NCBI RefSeq assembly: GCF_036924595.1
Contig: NZ_JAZHRV010000001.1
Span: 620,001 to 684,000 of the forward strand
From: Bradyrhizobium algeriense
GTDB lineage: Bacteria > Pseudomonadota > Alphaproteobacteria > Rhizobiales > Xanthobacteraceae
Length of the DNA stretch: 64,000 nucleotides
Reading direction: 5' to 3'
Shown: piece by piece, positions 16,923-26,161 of the stretch
Layout of the letters: every line of letters begins with the position of its first letter
How positions within the stretch are numbered: position 1 is the stretch's first letter
The notes under the pieces: model-generated
Told to the model about the DNA's origin: nothing
Database searches by the model: none
Seen by the model: the letters and a program-made list of their open reading frames with translations, nothing else
Program-made: the position numbers and the translations under genes

Positions 16923-17690
16923 ATGGCTCTCAAACGTCTCGTCCAGGCCGCGATGGCGGCTGTTGTTCTGACCGCCGCGATGCCGGCATCCGCGCAAAAG
17001 GTGCTGAAAGTGGGCTCGACGCCGACCGGCGTGCCCTTCACCTTCCTCGACACCAAGACCAACAGCATTCAGGGCATCATGGTCGATCTCATCACCGAGA
17101 TCGGCAAGGACGCCGGCTTCCAGGTCCAGATAGAGCCGATGCAGTTCTCGACGCTGATCGCCTCGCTCACCTCGAACAAGATCGACATCATCTCGGCGGC
17201 GATGTTCGTTACGCCAGCACGCAAGGAAGTGATCGATTTCTCCGAACCGTTCTACAGCTATGGCGAGGGACTTCTGGTGCCGAAGAGCGACACCAGGACC
17301 TATGCCAAGCAGGACGATCTGAAGGGCGAGGTGGTCGGTGCGCAGGTCGGAACGGCGTTCGTCGATGCGCTGAAGAAGTCCGGACTGTTCAGCGAGGTGA
17401 AGGCCTACGACACGATCCCGGATATTCTGCGCGATGTGAACGCCGGACGATTGAAAGCAGGCTTCGCCGATTACCCGATCCTCGCCTATAATCTGAAGCA
17501 GGGCGGTTTTCCCGAGGCGCGCATCGTCGAGAGCTACAAGCCTGCGACGATCGGCTCGGTCGGCATCGGCGTGCGCAAGGGCGATACGGAGCTGCTGGCC
17601 AAGATCAATACCTCGCTGGCGAAGCTGAAGGCGAACGGCACGGTGGAAAAGATCCTCGAGAAATGGGGCCTGAAGGCGCAGGGGACCTGA
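16923..17690 (+). CDS. Amino-acid ABC transporter, periplasmic binding protein
   Basis: A 255-residue SBP of the polar amino-acid (PAAT) family with a signal peptide (1-24, ending PASAQ) and typical lobes (KVGSTPTGVPFTFLDTKTNSIQGIMVDLITEI; AAMFVTPARKEVIDFSEPFY; KANGTVEKILEKWGL). The ATG at 16923 follows AGGAGG. It overlaps the permease start by one base (TGATG), forming the first gene of an importer operon that ends with an FAD oxidoreductase, which suggests the imported substrate is an amino acid or amine oxidised by that enzyme. Confidence 0.9.
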   Translation: MALKRLVQAAMAAVVLTAAMPASAQKVLKVGSTPTGVPFTFLDTKTNSIQGIMVDLITEIGKDAGFQVQIEPMQFSTLIASLTSNKIDIISAAMFVTPARKEVIDFSEPFYSYGEGLLVPKSDTRTYAKQDDLKGEVVGAQVGTAFVDALKKSGLFSEVKAYDTIPDILRDVNAGRLKAGFADYPILAYNLKQGGFPEARIVESYKPATIGSVGIGVRKGDTELLAKINTSLAKLKANGTVEKILEKWGLKAQGT

Positions 17691-18343
17691 TGCAGGCCTT
17701 CTGGCGCGATACTGTCGAGTTCCTGCCGATCCTGATGAGCGGTGTGGCGCTGACGATTATCGTCACGCTGGGATCGCTGGTCTTGTCGACCATGCTCGGC
17801 CTGGTCTGGGCGCTGATGCGCGTATCGGGTATCGGCTTTCTCACGGGACTAAGCGCCGGCGTGATCAATGTGATCCGCGGCATCCCGATCATCGTGCTGC
17901 TGTTCTATCTCTACTTCGTGATGCCGGAATTCGGCCTGACACTGACGGCGCTGCAGGCGGCGATTCTAGGTCTCGGCATCGCTTACTCGGCCTACCAGGC
18001 CGAGAATTTTCGCGCCGGCATCGAAGCCGTCGACAAGGGCCAGATCGAGGCGGCGCAGGCGATCGGCATGAGCTGGTGGCTGACCATGCGCCGCGTGGTG
18101 TTGCCGCAGGCGGTTAGAATCGTGCTGCCGCCCTATGGCAACGTGATGATCATGATGCTGAAGGATTCGTCCCAGGCCTCGACCATCACGGTCGCCGAAC
18201 TCGCCTTGCAAGGCAAGCTGATCGCGTCATCCACCTTCAAGAACACCAGCGTGTTCACGCTTGTTGCGCTGATGTATCTCACCATGAGCATCCCGCTCAT
18301 CCTTCTGGTCCGTCACTTCGAAAAGCGGGCAGGCCAGAAATGA
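17690..18343 (+). CDS. Amino-acid ABC transporter permease
   Basis: A 217-residue inner-membrane permease with about five membrane segments. It carries the family's EAA-type loop, here [33 protein letters not shown] (about 125-157), which contacts the ATPase. It begins on the last base of the binding-protein stop codon and ends overlapping the ATPase start by four bases. The HisM/GlnP-type family usually forms homodimers when only one permease is present, as here. Confidence 0.92.
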   Translation: MQAFWRDTVEFLPILMSGVALTIIVTLGSLVLSTMLGLVWALMRVSGIGFLTGLSAGVINVIRGIPIIVLLFYLYFVMPEFGLTLTALQAAILGLGIAYSAYQAENFRAGIEAVDKGQIEAAQAIGMSWWLTMRRVVLPQAVRIVLPPYGNVMIMMLKDSSQASTITVAELALQGKLIASSTFKNTSVFTLVALMYLTMSIPLILLVRHFEKRAGQK

Positions 18344-19071
18344 TCGAGCTCTCCAACGTCCACAAGAGTTTTGGCAAGGTCGAGGTGCTGAAGGGCATCA
18401 CGGCGTCGGTCGAGAAAGGCGAGGTGGTCTGCATCATCGGCCCCTCCGGTTCGGGCAAGTCCACCATCCTGCGCTGTATCAACGGACTGGAAAGCTATGA
18501 CAGCGGCGATATCCTTGTTGAAGGGGCAAAGGTCGATCGCAACGCACCCTCGATCGTTTCGATCCGGACGCAAGTCTCGATGGTGTTCCAGCGCTTCAAC
18601 CTGTTTCCGCACCGGACTGCGCTGGAGAACGTCATCGAGGGGCCGATCTATGTGAAGAAGGAGCTGCGCGCCGAGGCGCTGGAGCGCGGCCGCGCGCTGC
18701 TGGCGCGGGTTGGGCTGGCTGAGAAAGCCGATGTCCACCCGCCGCAACTGTCGGGCGGACAGCAGCAGCGCGTCGCGATTGCACGTGCGCTCGCCATGCA
18801 GCCGAAGGCGATATTATTTGACGAGCCGACCTCGGCGCTCGATCCCGAACTGGTCGGCGATGTGTTGGGCGTGATGCGCAAGCTCGCCGATGACGGCATG
18901 ACCATGGTCGTCGTCACCCATGAAATGGCATTTGCCAAGGACGTCGCCGACCGCGTGCTGTTCATCGACGGCGGCGTGATCGTCGAGCAGGGGCCGGCGA
19001 AGTCAGTCCTCAACCAGCCGCAGCATGCGCGCACGCAGGACTTTCTGCGGCGCGTGCTGCATCCGCTCTAA
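18340..19071 (+). CDS. Amino-acid ABC transporter ATP-binding protein
   Basis: A 243-residue GlnQ/HisP-type ATPase with Walker [11 protein letters not shown]-loop [14 protein letters not shown], signature LSGGQQQRV, Walker [11 protein letters not shown] and the switch His in [15 protein letters not shown]. It couples ATP hydrolysis to import through the permease encoded immediately upstream (ATGA overlap). Next gene begins 17 bases later. Confidence 0.93.
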   Translation: MIELSNVHKSFGKVEVLKGITASVEKGEVVCIIGPSGSGKSTILRCINGLESYDSGDILVEGAKVDRNAPSIVSIRTQVSMVFQRFNLFPHRTALENVIEGPIYVKKELRAEALERGRALLARVGLAEKADVHPPQLSGGQQQRVAIARALAMQPKAILFDEPTSALDPELVGDVLGVMRKLADDGMTMVVVTHEMAFAKDVADRVLFIDGGVIVEQGPAKSVLNQPQHARTQDFLRRVLHPL

Positions 19072-19088
19072 ACTTCGGTCGTTTGTCC

Positions 19089-20381
19089 ATGAGTTCACCT
19101 GTCTCGCTGCCGCTGCCGCCAAGTCTCTATGCCGATACGGCCGTGGCGCCGCCGCCTGCGCCGCCGCTCGATGCGGACAGGAATGTCTCGGTCGCGATTA
19201 TCGGCGGCGGTTTTACCGGGCTGTCGACGGCGCTGCATCTGGCCGAGCAGGGCGTGAACGCAATCGTGTTGGAAGCGCAGCAGCCTGGCTGGGGCGCATC
19301 GGGCAACAATGGCGGCCAGGTCAATCCGGGGCTGAAGCACGACCCTGACCGGATCGAGGCGGATTTCGGCACTGAGCTCGGCGGCCGCATGATCGCGTTT
19401 TCCTACGGCACCACCAACTACACGTTCGACCTGATCCGCCGCTACCAGATCCCCTGCGAGGCGCGGCAGAACGGCACGCTGCGCGCGGCTTACAATGAAG
19501 CAAGCGCGGCGGGAATCGAAAACACCGCAAAGCAATGCATCCGCCGCGGCATGCCGGTGACGCTGCTGAACCGCGAACAGATGCGGGAGATGACCGGGAC
19601 CGACCGCTATCTCTGCGCCATGCTGGATAATCGCGGCGGCGATCTGCATCCGCTGAGCTACGCGCGCGGTCTGGCGCGCGCGGCGATCGCGGCGAGCGCT
19701 GCCGTCCATGGCGAAACCCCGGCGCTCTCTCTGTCGCGTGAAGGCGCCGGCTGGCGCATCGAGACGCCACGCGGAATCGTGCGCGCCGAAAAGGTGCTGC
19801 TGGCGACCAATGGCTTTACGGACGATCTGTGGCCGGGCTTGCGCCGCACCATCGTGCCGGTATTCTCCTCGATCGCCGCCACCGCGCCGCTGTCCGATGC
19901 GGTCGCGCGCGAGATCATGCCGGCGCGCCCGGTGCTGTACGAGAGCGGCCACATCACGGTCTATTACCGCATCGATGCGCATAATCGCTTGTTGATGGGC
20001 GGCCGCGGGCCGATGCGCTGGATCAGCAAGCCAGCCGACGTCGCCTATCTCATCCGCTATGCGGAACGGCTGTGGCCGGGCGTGAAGGGCGCGACCTGGA
20101 CGCACGGCTGGAACAGCCGGCTCGCGATCACGCCCGATCACTATCCCCATGTGCACGAGCCCGCGAAGAACCTCCTGATCTCGCTCGGCTGCAACGGCCG
20201 CGGCGTCGCGCTCTCGACCGCGATGGGCGCGCAGCTCGCACGTCGGCTGATCGGCGGCGGAAGCGCAGCACTCGACATGCCGATTACCAGCATCAAGCCG
20301 ATGGCGCTGCACGCGTTCTGGCCGATCGGCGTCACTGCCGCTGTCGTGGCAGGGCGGGTGCGGGACCGGCTGGGCATGTAG
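19089..20381 (+). CDS. FAD-dependent amine/D-amino-acid oxidoreductase (DAO family)
   Basis: A 430-residue DAO-fold flavoprotein. The N-terminal extension (1-35) is Pro-rich, then IIGGGFTGLSTALHLAEQGVNAIVLEA binds FAD, with GWGASGNNGGQVNPG typical of the PuuB/OrdL group (gamma-glutamylputrescine oxidase-like). The C-terminal WTHGWNSRLAITPDHYPHVHE and LGCNGRGVALSTAMG close the cofactor site. It ends the ABC importer operon, so it likely oxidises the imported amino acid or polyamine derivative. A TTG start two codons earlier is possible. Confidence 0.85.
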   Translation: MSSPVSLPLPPSLYADTAVAPPPAPPLDADRNVSVAIIGGGFTGLSTALHLAEQGVNAIVLEAQQPGWGASGNNGGQVNPGLKHDPDRIEADFGTELGGRMIAFSYGTTNYTFDLIRRYQIPCEARQNGTLRAAYNEASAAGIENTAKQCIRRGMPVTLLNREQMREMTGTDRYLCAMLDNRGGDLHPLSYARGLARAAIAASAAVHGETPALSLSREGAGWRIETPRGIVRAEKVLLATNGFTDDLWPGLRRTIVPVFSSIAATAPLSDAVAREIMPARPVLYESGHITVYYRIDAHNRLLMGGRGPMRWISKPADVAYLIRYAERLWPGVKGATWTHGWNSRLAITPDHYPHVHEPAKNLLISLGCNGRGVALSTAMGAQLARRLIGGGSAALDMPITSIKPMALHAFWPIGVTAAVVAGRVRDRLGM

Positions 20382-20497
20382 CGGCGCGGCGGCCGCTGAC
20401 CCTCGATCGACTAATGAGTCATACCACTCGCCTTGGACGGAACCTTCCATCCCCGGCCAGCGTTCGCTTGCGCAGGGCCAAGTTTGAGGAGGTCAGG

Positions 20498-21694
20498 ATG
20501 CGCAAGCAGCTATTGTTGTCGACTGGAATTGTTTGCCTGATGCTGGCACCGGGTCTGTCGTATGGGCAGGCCCCAACGGGAAGAAGCGAGGAGCCGAAGC
20601 AGATGCAGCCGAGCGGCGCCGGCAAAGGTGCTGCATCGCAAGAACGCGGCGCCGAGCGCGCGCAAGAACGCGCGAAGGGTGGGGAACAGAAGGCTCAAGG
20701 CGCGATGGGTCGCGAAGAAAGGGGAACCGGTTCCCGGCAAGCCGGGGAAAAGGGCAAGGCTGCGACGCCCGGGGCGGATCGTCCGACGGCTGCGAGCGAT
20801 GACAGCAAGCGTGGACGCGGTGAAGACGCAAGGCCAGCAGCGCGCGCGCAGGACTCACGTCAAGGAGGTCGAGAAGGTAAGGACGCCAAGGGCAGCGCCG
20901 AGATGAAGCGCGACGGTGCCGGCGGCAAGTCCAGCGTCGAATCCGAGAAGACCAAGGGCGGAACTGCGGCGTCGCAGAAGGAGCGCGAGGGCACGGCCAC
21001 CACGCAGAAAGAGCCAAGCCGCGATCAGCGAGGCGAAACCTCAAAGGATGCCGCTCAGCAGAGCAAGGACCGGCCGGCCGCCGCGAGCGAAACCACGCGC
21101 ACACAGACCCAGACCAGCCAGACGCAGAGCCAGCAGTCGGGGATCTCGACCGACAAGCAGGTTCGCATTTCCGAGACGTTGACCCGCGAGCGGCTCGCGC
21201 CGCCGCAGCGCAATCTCAATGTCGCGATCCGGGTCGGCGAACGGATTCCGCGGAACGTGCGCGTCCAACGGCTGCCGGCTGCCATCGTCGCGATTGAGCC
21301 GGCGTATCGCGGTTATGATTACTTCACGACCGAAGAGGAAATCGTGATCATCGAACCCGGCACGCAGCGGATCGTAAGCCATGTCCCGCGAGACGCGTCG
21401 CGCATTCGCGCCGCGGGCGGTGAGACCGGAAGTGGACGTGCGGCCGACGCTATGGCCCAGGCCGGCGGTGCGCCTTGCCGTATCATGCGCCGGGATACCG
21501 CGGGCAATATCACCGAAGTCTCGCCCACGACAGTTGGTTCGACCGCACCGCAGGATTCGATCAGCGTCACCGTTCGTGCGCCGGGCGGCGGCGGGTCGAC
21601 AAACCCGATTGCATTGGGTGCATCCGATGGACAAATCGTGGTCGCAATGCAAGGCGGTGATTGCACCGTAACGATTGAGCCGCAGACGCGATAG
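20498..21694 (+). CDS. DUF1236 domain protein with long low-complexity region, exported
   Basis: A 398-residue protein: signal peptide (1-23), then about 190 residues (25-215) of almost only Gly, Ala, Lys, Glu, Arg, Gln, Ser and Thr with no hydrophobic core, ending in a Gln/Thr-rich TQTQTSQTQSQQS run. A DUF1236-like folded part follows (about 217-297, with YRGYDYFTTEEEIVIIEPGTQRIV), then a C-terminal segment. DUF1236 proteins are common in Bradyrhizobiaceae; function is unknown. The start at 20498 follows GAGGAGGTCAGG. The disordered region is strongly charged and probably extends through the periplasm or envelope. Confidence 0.8.
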   Translation: MRKQLLLSTGIVCLMLAPGLSYGQAPTGRSEEPKQMQPSGAGKGAASQERGAERAQERAKGGEQKAQGAMGREERGTGSRQAGEKGKAATPGADRPTAASDDSKRGRGEDARPAARAQDSRQGGREGKDAKGSAEMKRDGAGGKSSVESEKTKGGTAASQKEREGTATTQKEPSRDQRGETSKDAAQQSKDRPAAASETTRTQTQTSQTQSQQSGISTDKQVRISETLTRERLAPPQRNLNVAIRVGERIPRNVRVQRLPAAIVAIEPAYRGYDYFTTEEEIVIIEPGTQRIVSHVPRDASRIRAAGGETGSGRAADAMAQAGGAPCRIMRRDTAGNITEVSPTTVGSTAPQDSISVTVRAPGGGGSTNPIALGASDGQIVVAMQGGDCTVTIEPQTR

Positions 21695-21736
21695 TGAAGC
21701 GAAACGGCATCATCACGCCGATCATCGTCGAGCAAG

Positions 21737-21766
21737 AGAAAGTGCGGCACGCGTGCCGCATTTTCT
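21737..21766. terminator. Bidirectional terminator between DUF1236 and ggt
   Basis: TGCGGCACG/CGTGCCGCA (21743-21760) is a perfect palindrome flanked by AGAAAG and TTTTCT, giving an extended stem with a T-run on either strand. It lies between two converging genes and should stop transcription from both sides. Confidence 0.75.
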
Positions 21767-21778
21767 TCAGATGCAGCT

Positions 21779-23431
21779 TCACCCCTCCGCCACCGCCTCG
21801 CTCCACGGCTGGAACACCTCGGTCGCACCGCTGTTGGTGTCGCCGTCGCGCAGTACGATGCTGGGGCAGGCGAATTTCATTGGCAGGGTCTGGATGCGGG
21901 CTTCCTCGTAGTCGAAGCGCTCGCGTAACGCTTCGCGCGCGGCCTGCGGCAGGCGAACATCGCCGATCACCACGGCGCCTTCGCTGGCGTCGATGCGGGG
22001 CTGGTGGATCACCGCGTCGAGGTCCATGCCGTAATCCATCACAAAAGACAAAAGCTGGCTCACCGCCGGCAGGATGCGCCGGCCGCCGGACGCGCCGATG
22101 GCGGCGCGGCGGCCATCACTGGCCTGCGCCAGCACCGGTGTGTAATTGGTCAGGCAGCGCTTGCCCGGCGCCAGCGAGTTCGGCGCGCCCGGGCTCGGGT
22201 CGAACCACATGATGCCATTGTTCATGGTGATACCGGTCTGGCCGGATACGAATCTGGAGCCGAAGGACGACAGCAGCGTCTGTGTCACCGCGGCCATGTT
22301 GCCGTCGCGATCGACTGCCGAGAAATGCGTGGTGCAGGCCGGCGCCAGCGCTTCCGCGCCGAGCGAACGCCTGCCGTCTTCATCGCCCATGTCCTTCAGC
22401 CGTTCGCGATAAGCCGCCTGCAGCGCCGAGGCGTAGGCGACGTAGGCCGCCGCATCCGGTCCGCCGCGCGCGGGCTTGAGATCGTTCTGCAACAGACCGA
22501 GCGTGCGCGACAGCGTGGGTCCCGCCGTGAGTTCGGGCGTCGCGAACACCTTGCCGCCGCGATAGGAAATCGTTAGCGGCTCACGCAGATGGGCGCGGAA
22601 CGGCTTGAGGTCATCGACCGACAGCGCGCCGCCGGCGGCCTGGATGTCGGCAGCAAGGCTGTTCGCCAAATCACCCTCGTAGAAGTCGCGCGGGCCGGCG
22701 CTGGCGAGTTGCGCCATCGTGGCCTTGAGCCGGTCCTGCGGCATGCGAACTTTGGCCTTGATGGCCCATTGCGGATTCGGCGGCAGGCCATCCTGCAGAT
22801 AGGTGGCGGCGCTGGCGGGATAACGCCGCAGGTCCGCAGCCGCGCTAGAAATCATCAGCGTTGTCCACCAGTCGACTGCAAGGCCCGCATCGGCGAGCTT
22901 GACGCTCGGCGCCAGCAATTCCTTCCACGGCAGTTTGGCGTGGCGGCGGTGCGCTTCCTCCATGCCGGCCACCACGCCGGGCACGGCGATCGAGCCGGGA
23001 CCATGGATATTGCGGTCGCCTTTTACGCGCGACCAGGGAAAAATATCGGATGCCGCGCCGTCGCCGGTCAGCGGATAATCCGCAAGGTTGAGGCTCGCCG
23101 GCGCGCGCATGCCGTAGTCGATCACTTCATAGCGGTCTTCCCGCGCCCGGTAGAGCACCATCGCGCCGCCGCCACCGAGCCCGCTCATCCAGGGCTCCAG
23201 CACGCCCAGCGCAAAGGTGGTCGCGATGACAGCGTCGACGCAGTCGCCGCCCGCGGCCAGCACCTCGGCGCCGACTCGCGCCGCCCTGCCGGATTGCGCG
23301 GCGACTATGCCGCCTTTGGAGGAGACGGCGGGCTTGCGGATCGCTTGCGTGTTGGAAAACTGGTCGCGCATCGGATGGCCTTCGATATCGGGGGGAAGTT
23401 TTGCGGGGGGCGGGGTGGGGATGAGCTTCAT
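21779..23431 (-). CDS. Gamma-glutamyltransferase family protein
   Basis: A 550-residue Ntn-hydrolase of the GGT family. The large-subunit part starts with GGIVAAQSGRAARVGAEVLAAGGDCVDAVIATTFALGVLEPWMSGLGGGG. The conserved cleavage site is a Thr in ACTTHFSAVDRDGNMAAVTQTL, which becomes the N-terminal nucleophile of the small subunit. GASGGRRI and the FDPSPG region complete the substrate site. No signal peptide is evident, unlike periplasmic GGT. It cleaves gamma-glutamyl bonds of glutathione-like compounds. It is divergent from a ChaC-type gene. Confidence 0.85.
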   Translation of the reverse strand: MKLIPTPPPAKLPPDIEGHPMRDQFSNTQAIRKPAVSSKGGIVAAQSGRAARVGAEVLAAGGDCVDAVIATTFALGVLEPWMSGLGGGGAMVLYRAREDRYEVIDYGMRAPASLNLADYPLTGDGAASDIFPWSRVKGDRNIHGPGSIAVPGVVAGMEEAHRRHAKLPWKELLAPSVKLADAGLAVDWWTTLMISSAAADLRRYPASAATYLQDGLPPNPQWAIKAKVRMPQDRLKATMAQLASAGPRDFYEGDLANSLAADIQAAGGALSVDDLKPFRAHLREPLTISYRGGKVFATPELTAGPTLSRTLGLLQNDLKPARGGPDAAAYVAYASALQAAYRERLKDMGDEDGRRSLGAEALAPACTTHFSAVDRDGNMAAVTQTLLSSFGSRFVSGQTGITMNNGIMWFDPSPGAPNSLAPGKRCLTNYTPVLAQASDGRRAAIGASGGRRILPAVSQLLSFVMDYGMDLDAVIHQPRIDASEGAVVIGDVRLPQAAREALRERFDYEEARIQTLPMKFACPSIVLRDGDTNSGATEVFQPWSEAVAEG

Positions 23432-23570
23432 TACACCCTAAAAATCCTGGGCGAGCCATGACAGAATAACATGCAGGGGGACCACATTCGTTCGTCTTCA
23501 CGGTTGGCGCCGGACGGCCGACAATGGCACATTGCGGAGGATTGTCGCATCACCAAAGGGGCATGCCGGC

Positions 23571-24302
23571 TTGACCGCGGACGCATTCATTCATTTGCCC
23601 GAGCTTCGAACCCGGGTGACGCATCCGGAAAAATCGCGGCTGCGGCTGACGCCCGAGATGTTTGCGATGTGGGAGCAGCGTGTGCGGGAAGCGGGATGGC
23701 CCGCTGACTGGCGGCTGTCGGACGAGGTGATCGAGGCGTCGCGGCTTGCGGTGCTCGGCGATCACAGCGCGGGCTGCGACCTCTGGATCTATTGCTACGG
23801 CTCGCTGATGTGGGATCCAGGATTTCATTTCGCCGAAGTCCGGCTTGCCGACGTTGAGGGCTATCAGCGCCGCTTCACGCTGAAGATCAATCTCGGCCGG
23901 GGATCGCATGACTATCCGGCGCTGATGCTTTCGCTGGAGCCGCAGCAAGGACGTTGCCACGGACTGGCGTTCCGCATCGCCGCCGCCTCCGTCCATACAG
24001 AGACCGCGATCCTGTGGCGCCGCGAGATGCTGCGCGGCGGCTACGCGCCGGCGATGGTGCCGATGCTCACTCCGCAGGGGCCGATCGAGGCGCTTGCCTT
24101 TGTCTCGAACCCTTCGCACCCGAGCTATGTCGGCGAGCTGCCGCTGGCGGAGACCGCGCGCCTGATCGCAAGCGGGAAGGGCATCCTCGGCACCAACAGG
24201 GAATACCTCGTGCAACTGGCGCTGCAGCTCGATGCGTTGGGGATACAGGATCCTTATGTCGAGCAACTCCACGCCGAGATCGGCGCCACGCCGGGTACCT
24301 GA
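23571..24302 (+). CDS. Gamma-glutamylcyclotransferase (ChaC-like)
   Basis: A 243-residue protein with the GGCT-fold YGSLMWDPGFHF motif that binds the gamma-glutamyl group, GYQRRFTLKINLGRG, and a general-acid-type region around AILWRREM. ChaC proteins split glutathione to 5-oxoproline and Cys-Gly in the cytosol. TTG at 23571 is chosen because AAAGGGG lies eight bases upstream; an earlier TTG at 23532 is possible. It is divergent from the GGT-family gene, giving a small gamma-glutamyl-degradation locus. Confidence 0.8.
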   Translation: MTADAFIHLPELRTRVTHPEKSRLRLTPEMFAMWEQRVREAGWPADWRLSDEVIEASRLAVLGDHSAGCDLWIYCYGSLMWDPGFHFAEVRLADVEGYQRRFTLKINLGRGSHDYPALMLSLEPQQGRCHGLAFRIAAASVHTETAILWRREMLRGGYAPAMVPMLTPQGPIEALAFVSNPSHPSYVGELPLAETARLIASGKGILGTNREYLVQLALQLDALGIQDPYVEQLHAEIGATPGT

Positions 24303-24462
24303 TACGGTCAAAACGCGAACGCGCCCACTTTCAAACAATCTGAGCGCCGTTTCCGCAACCCAACCCAACCCGGCAGCCTGACGCAAGTGCACGGCACGAA
24401 TAATTCGGTATAGTCGACCCCGCGCCAAAATCGTCCAAGAAACAACAACGGGGAAGCCGCGC

Positions 24463-26127
24463 ATGACCGGGGACATCAAGCCGCATTACGAGGTCGTCGT
24501 CGTTGGCGCGGGCGTGTCGGGCATTTACCAGATCAAGCGGCTGGCCGATCTCGGGGTGGATGCTCTGGTGCTGGATGCCGCTCCCGATCTCGGTGGAACC
24601 TGGTACTGGAACCGCTACCCGGGCGCGCGCTTTGATTCCGAGAGCTACACCTACGGCTATTCCTTTTCGAAAGAGCTGCTCAACGAGTGGCACTGGAAGG
24701 AGCGATTTTCGGCGCAGCCGGAGAACCTGCGCTACCTCAACTACGTCACCGACAAGTTCGATCTGCGCAAATATATGCGCTTCAATCGCAAGGTGGCGGC
24801 GGCGCTCTTCGACGAGGCAAATCATCTGTGGCGGCTCAGGCTCGACGACGGCTGCGAGCTGACCTGCCGGTTCGTCATTCTTGCGGTCGGGTTGCTGTCG
24901 ATACCGACGCTGCCGCGGCTGGAAGGCATGGAGACGTTCAAGGGGCGCTCGTTCCACACTTTTTATTGGCCGCATGAGCCGGTCGAACTGGCCGGCAAGA
25001 AGGTCGGCATCATCGGCACCGGCGCTACTGCGATCCAGGTGATCGGCGAGATTGCGGACAAGGTCGGCGAACTCACTGTGTTTCAGCGCCGTCCGAACTG
25101 GAGCGCGCCGCTCAACAACAGCCCGATCTCCGAAGCTGAGATGGCCGACATTCGCGCGCGCTACGACGACATCTTTGCCGCCTGCACCCGCACTCCCGGC
25201 GGGTTCGAGCATGAGCCGGATCGGCGCGGCTTCTATGAGGTCACGGCTGAGGAGCGGATCGCGCTGTGGGACAAGCTCTATGACGAGCCCGGCTTCGGCA
25301 TTTGGCTGAGTAATTTCCGCGAGATTTTTACCGACGAAGCGGCCAACGCCGAGTTTTCCGCCTACATCGCCGGCCGCATCCGCCGACGCGTCAAGGATCC
25401 GGCGACGGCGGAGAAACTGATTCCGAAGGATCACGGCTTTGGCGTGCAGCGGGTGCCGCTGGAGACCAATTACTTCGAGGCCTATAACCGCGACAATGTG
25501 CACCTCGTCGACATCAGCGAGACCCCGATCGAGCGGGTGACCGAGACCGGCCTGCGCTCCAGCGCACGCGACTACGAGCTCGATATTCTCGTCTATTCCA
25601 CCGGCTTCGATGCCATCACCGGCTCATTCGATGCGATCGACATCACCGGTGTCGGTGGCGTGAAACTGGCCGACCAGTGGCGCGACGGGCCCTCGACCTT
25701 TCTCGGCATGATAGCCCATGGTTTTCCGAACCTGTTGATGCCGACCGGCCCGCAGAGCGGCTCGGCCTCGACGAATTTTCCGCGCGGCATCGAGAACGGT
25801 GTCGGCTGGTGCATGGGCCTGCTTGAGCACATCTGGCGCCGCGGCTATACGCGGGCGGAGCCAACGGCCGAAGCGCAGGCGCGCTGGACCGCGCATGTGA
25901 CGAAGATGTACGCGATCATGCTGATGCGCAAAGCCAAGTCATGGTTCACCGGCTACAATTCCAACATCCCCGGCCATGAACACGGCAAGACGCGATACCT
26001 CGTTTATAATGGCGGTACGCCAAAATATGTCGCGGCCATCACCGACGTTGCCGAGAGGGGCTATGAGGGCATCGCGTTCGATGCGGGTGCGCAGGTATCG
26101 GCGAGGTCGGCGACCGCCGCAGAGTAA
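24463..26127 (+). CDS. Flavin-containing Baeyer-Villiger monooxygenase
   Basis: A 554-residue class B flavoprotein with FAD motif GAGVSG (15-20), the [25 protein letters not shown] block, the type I Baeyer-Villiger fingerprint F-K-G-R-S-F-H-T-F-Y-W-P (159-170), and NADPH motif IIGTGATAIQ. It should convert ketones to esters or lactones using O2 and NADPH; the substrate is not known, but the sequence resembles phenylacetone/cyclohexanone monooxygenases. It starts at ATG 24463. A second, fused homologue lies at 28646-31324. Confidence 0.88.
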   Translation: MTGDIKPHYEVVVVGAGVSGIYQIKRLADLGVDALVLDAAPDLGGTWYWNRYPGARFDSESYTYGYSFSKELLNEWHWKERFSAQPENLRYLNYVTDKFDLRKYMRFNRKVAAALFDEANHLWRLRLDDGCELTCRFVILAVGLLSIPTLPRLEGMETFKGRSFHTFYWPHEPVELAGKKVGIIGTGATAIQVIGEIADKVGELTVFQRRPNWSAPLNNSPISEAEMADIRARYDDIFAACTRTPGGFEHEPDRRGFYEVTAEERIALWDKLYDEPGFGIWLSNFREIFTDEAANAEFSAYIAGRIRRRVKDPATAEKLIPKDHGFGVQRVPLETNYFEAYNRDNVHLVDISETPIERVTETGLRSSARDYELDILVYSTGFDAITGSFDAIDITGVGGVKLADQWRDGPSTFLGMIAHGFPNLLMPTGPQSGSASTNFPRGIENGVGWCMGLLEHIWRRGYTRAEPTAEAQARWTAHVTKMYAIMLMRKAKSWFTGYNSNIPGHEHGKTRYLVYNGGTPKYVAAITDVAERGYEGIAFDAGAQVSARSATAAE

Positions 26128-26161
26128 GGCGCGCGTGGAGGCCCCGGCGCCCTTGCACCAC

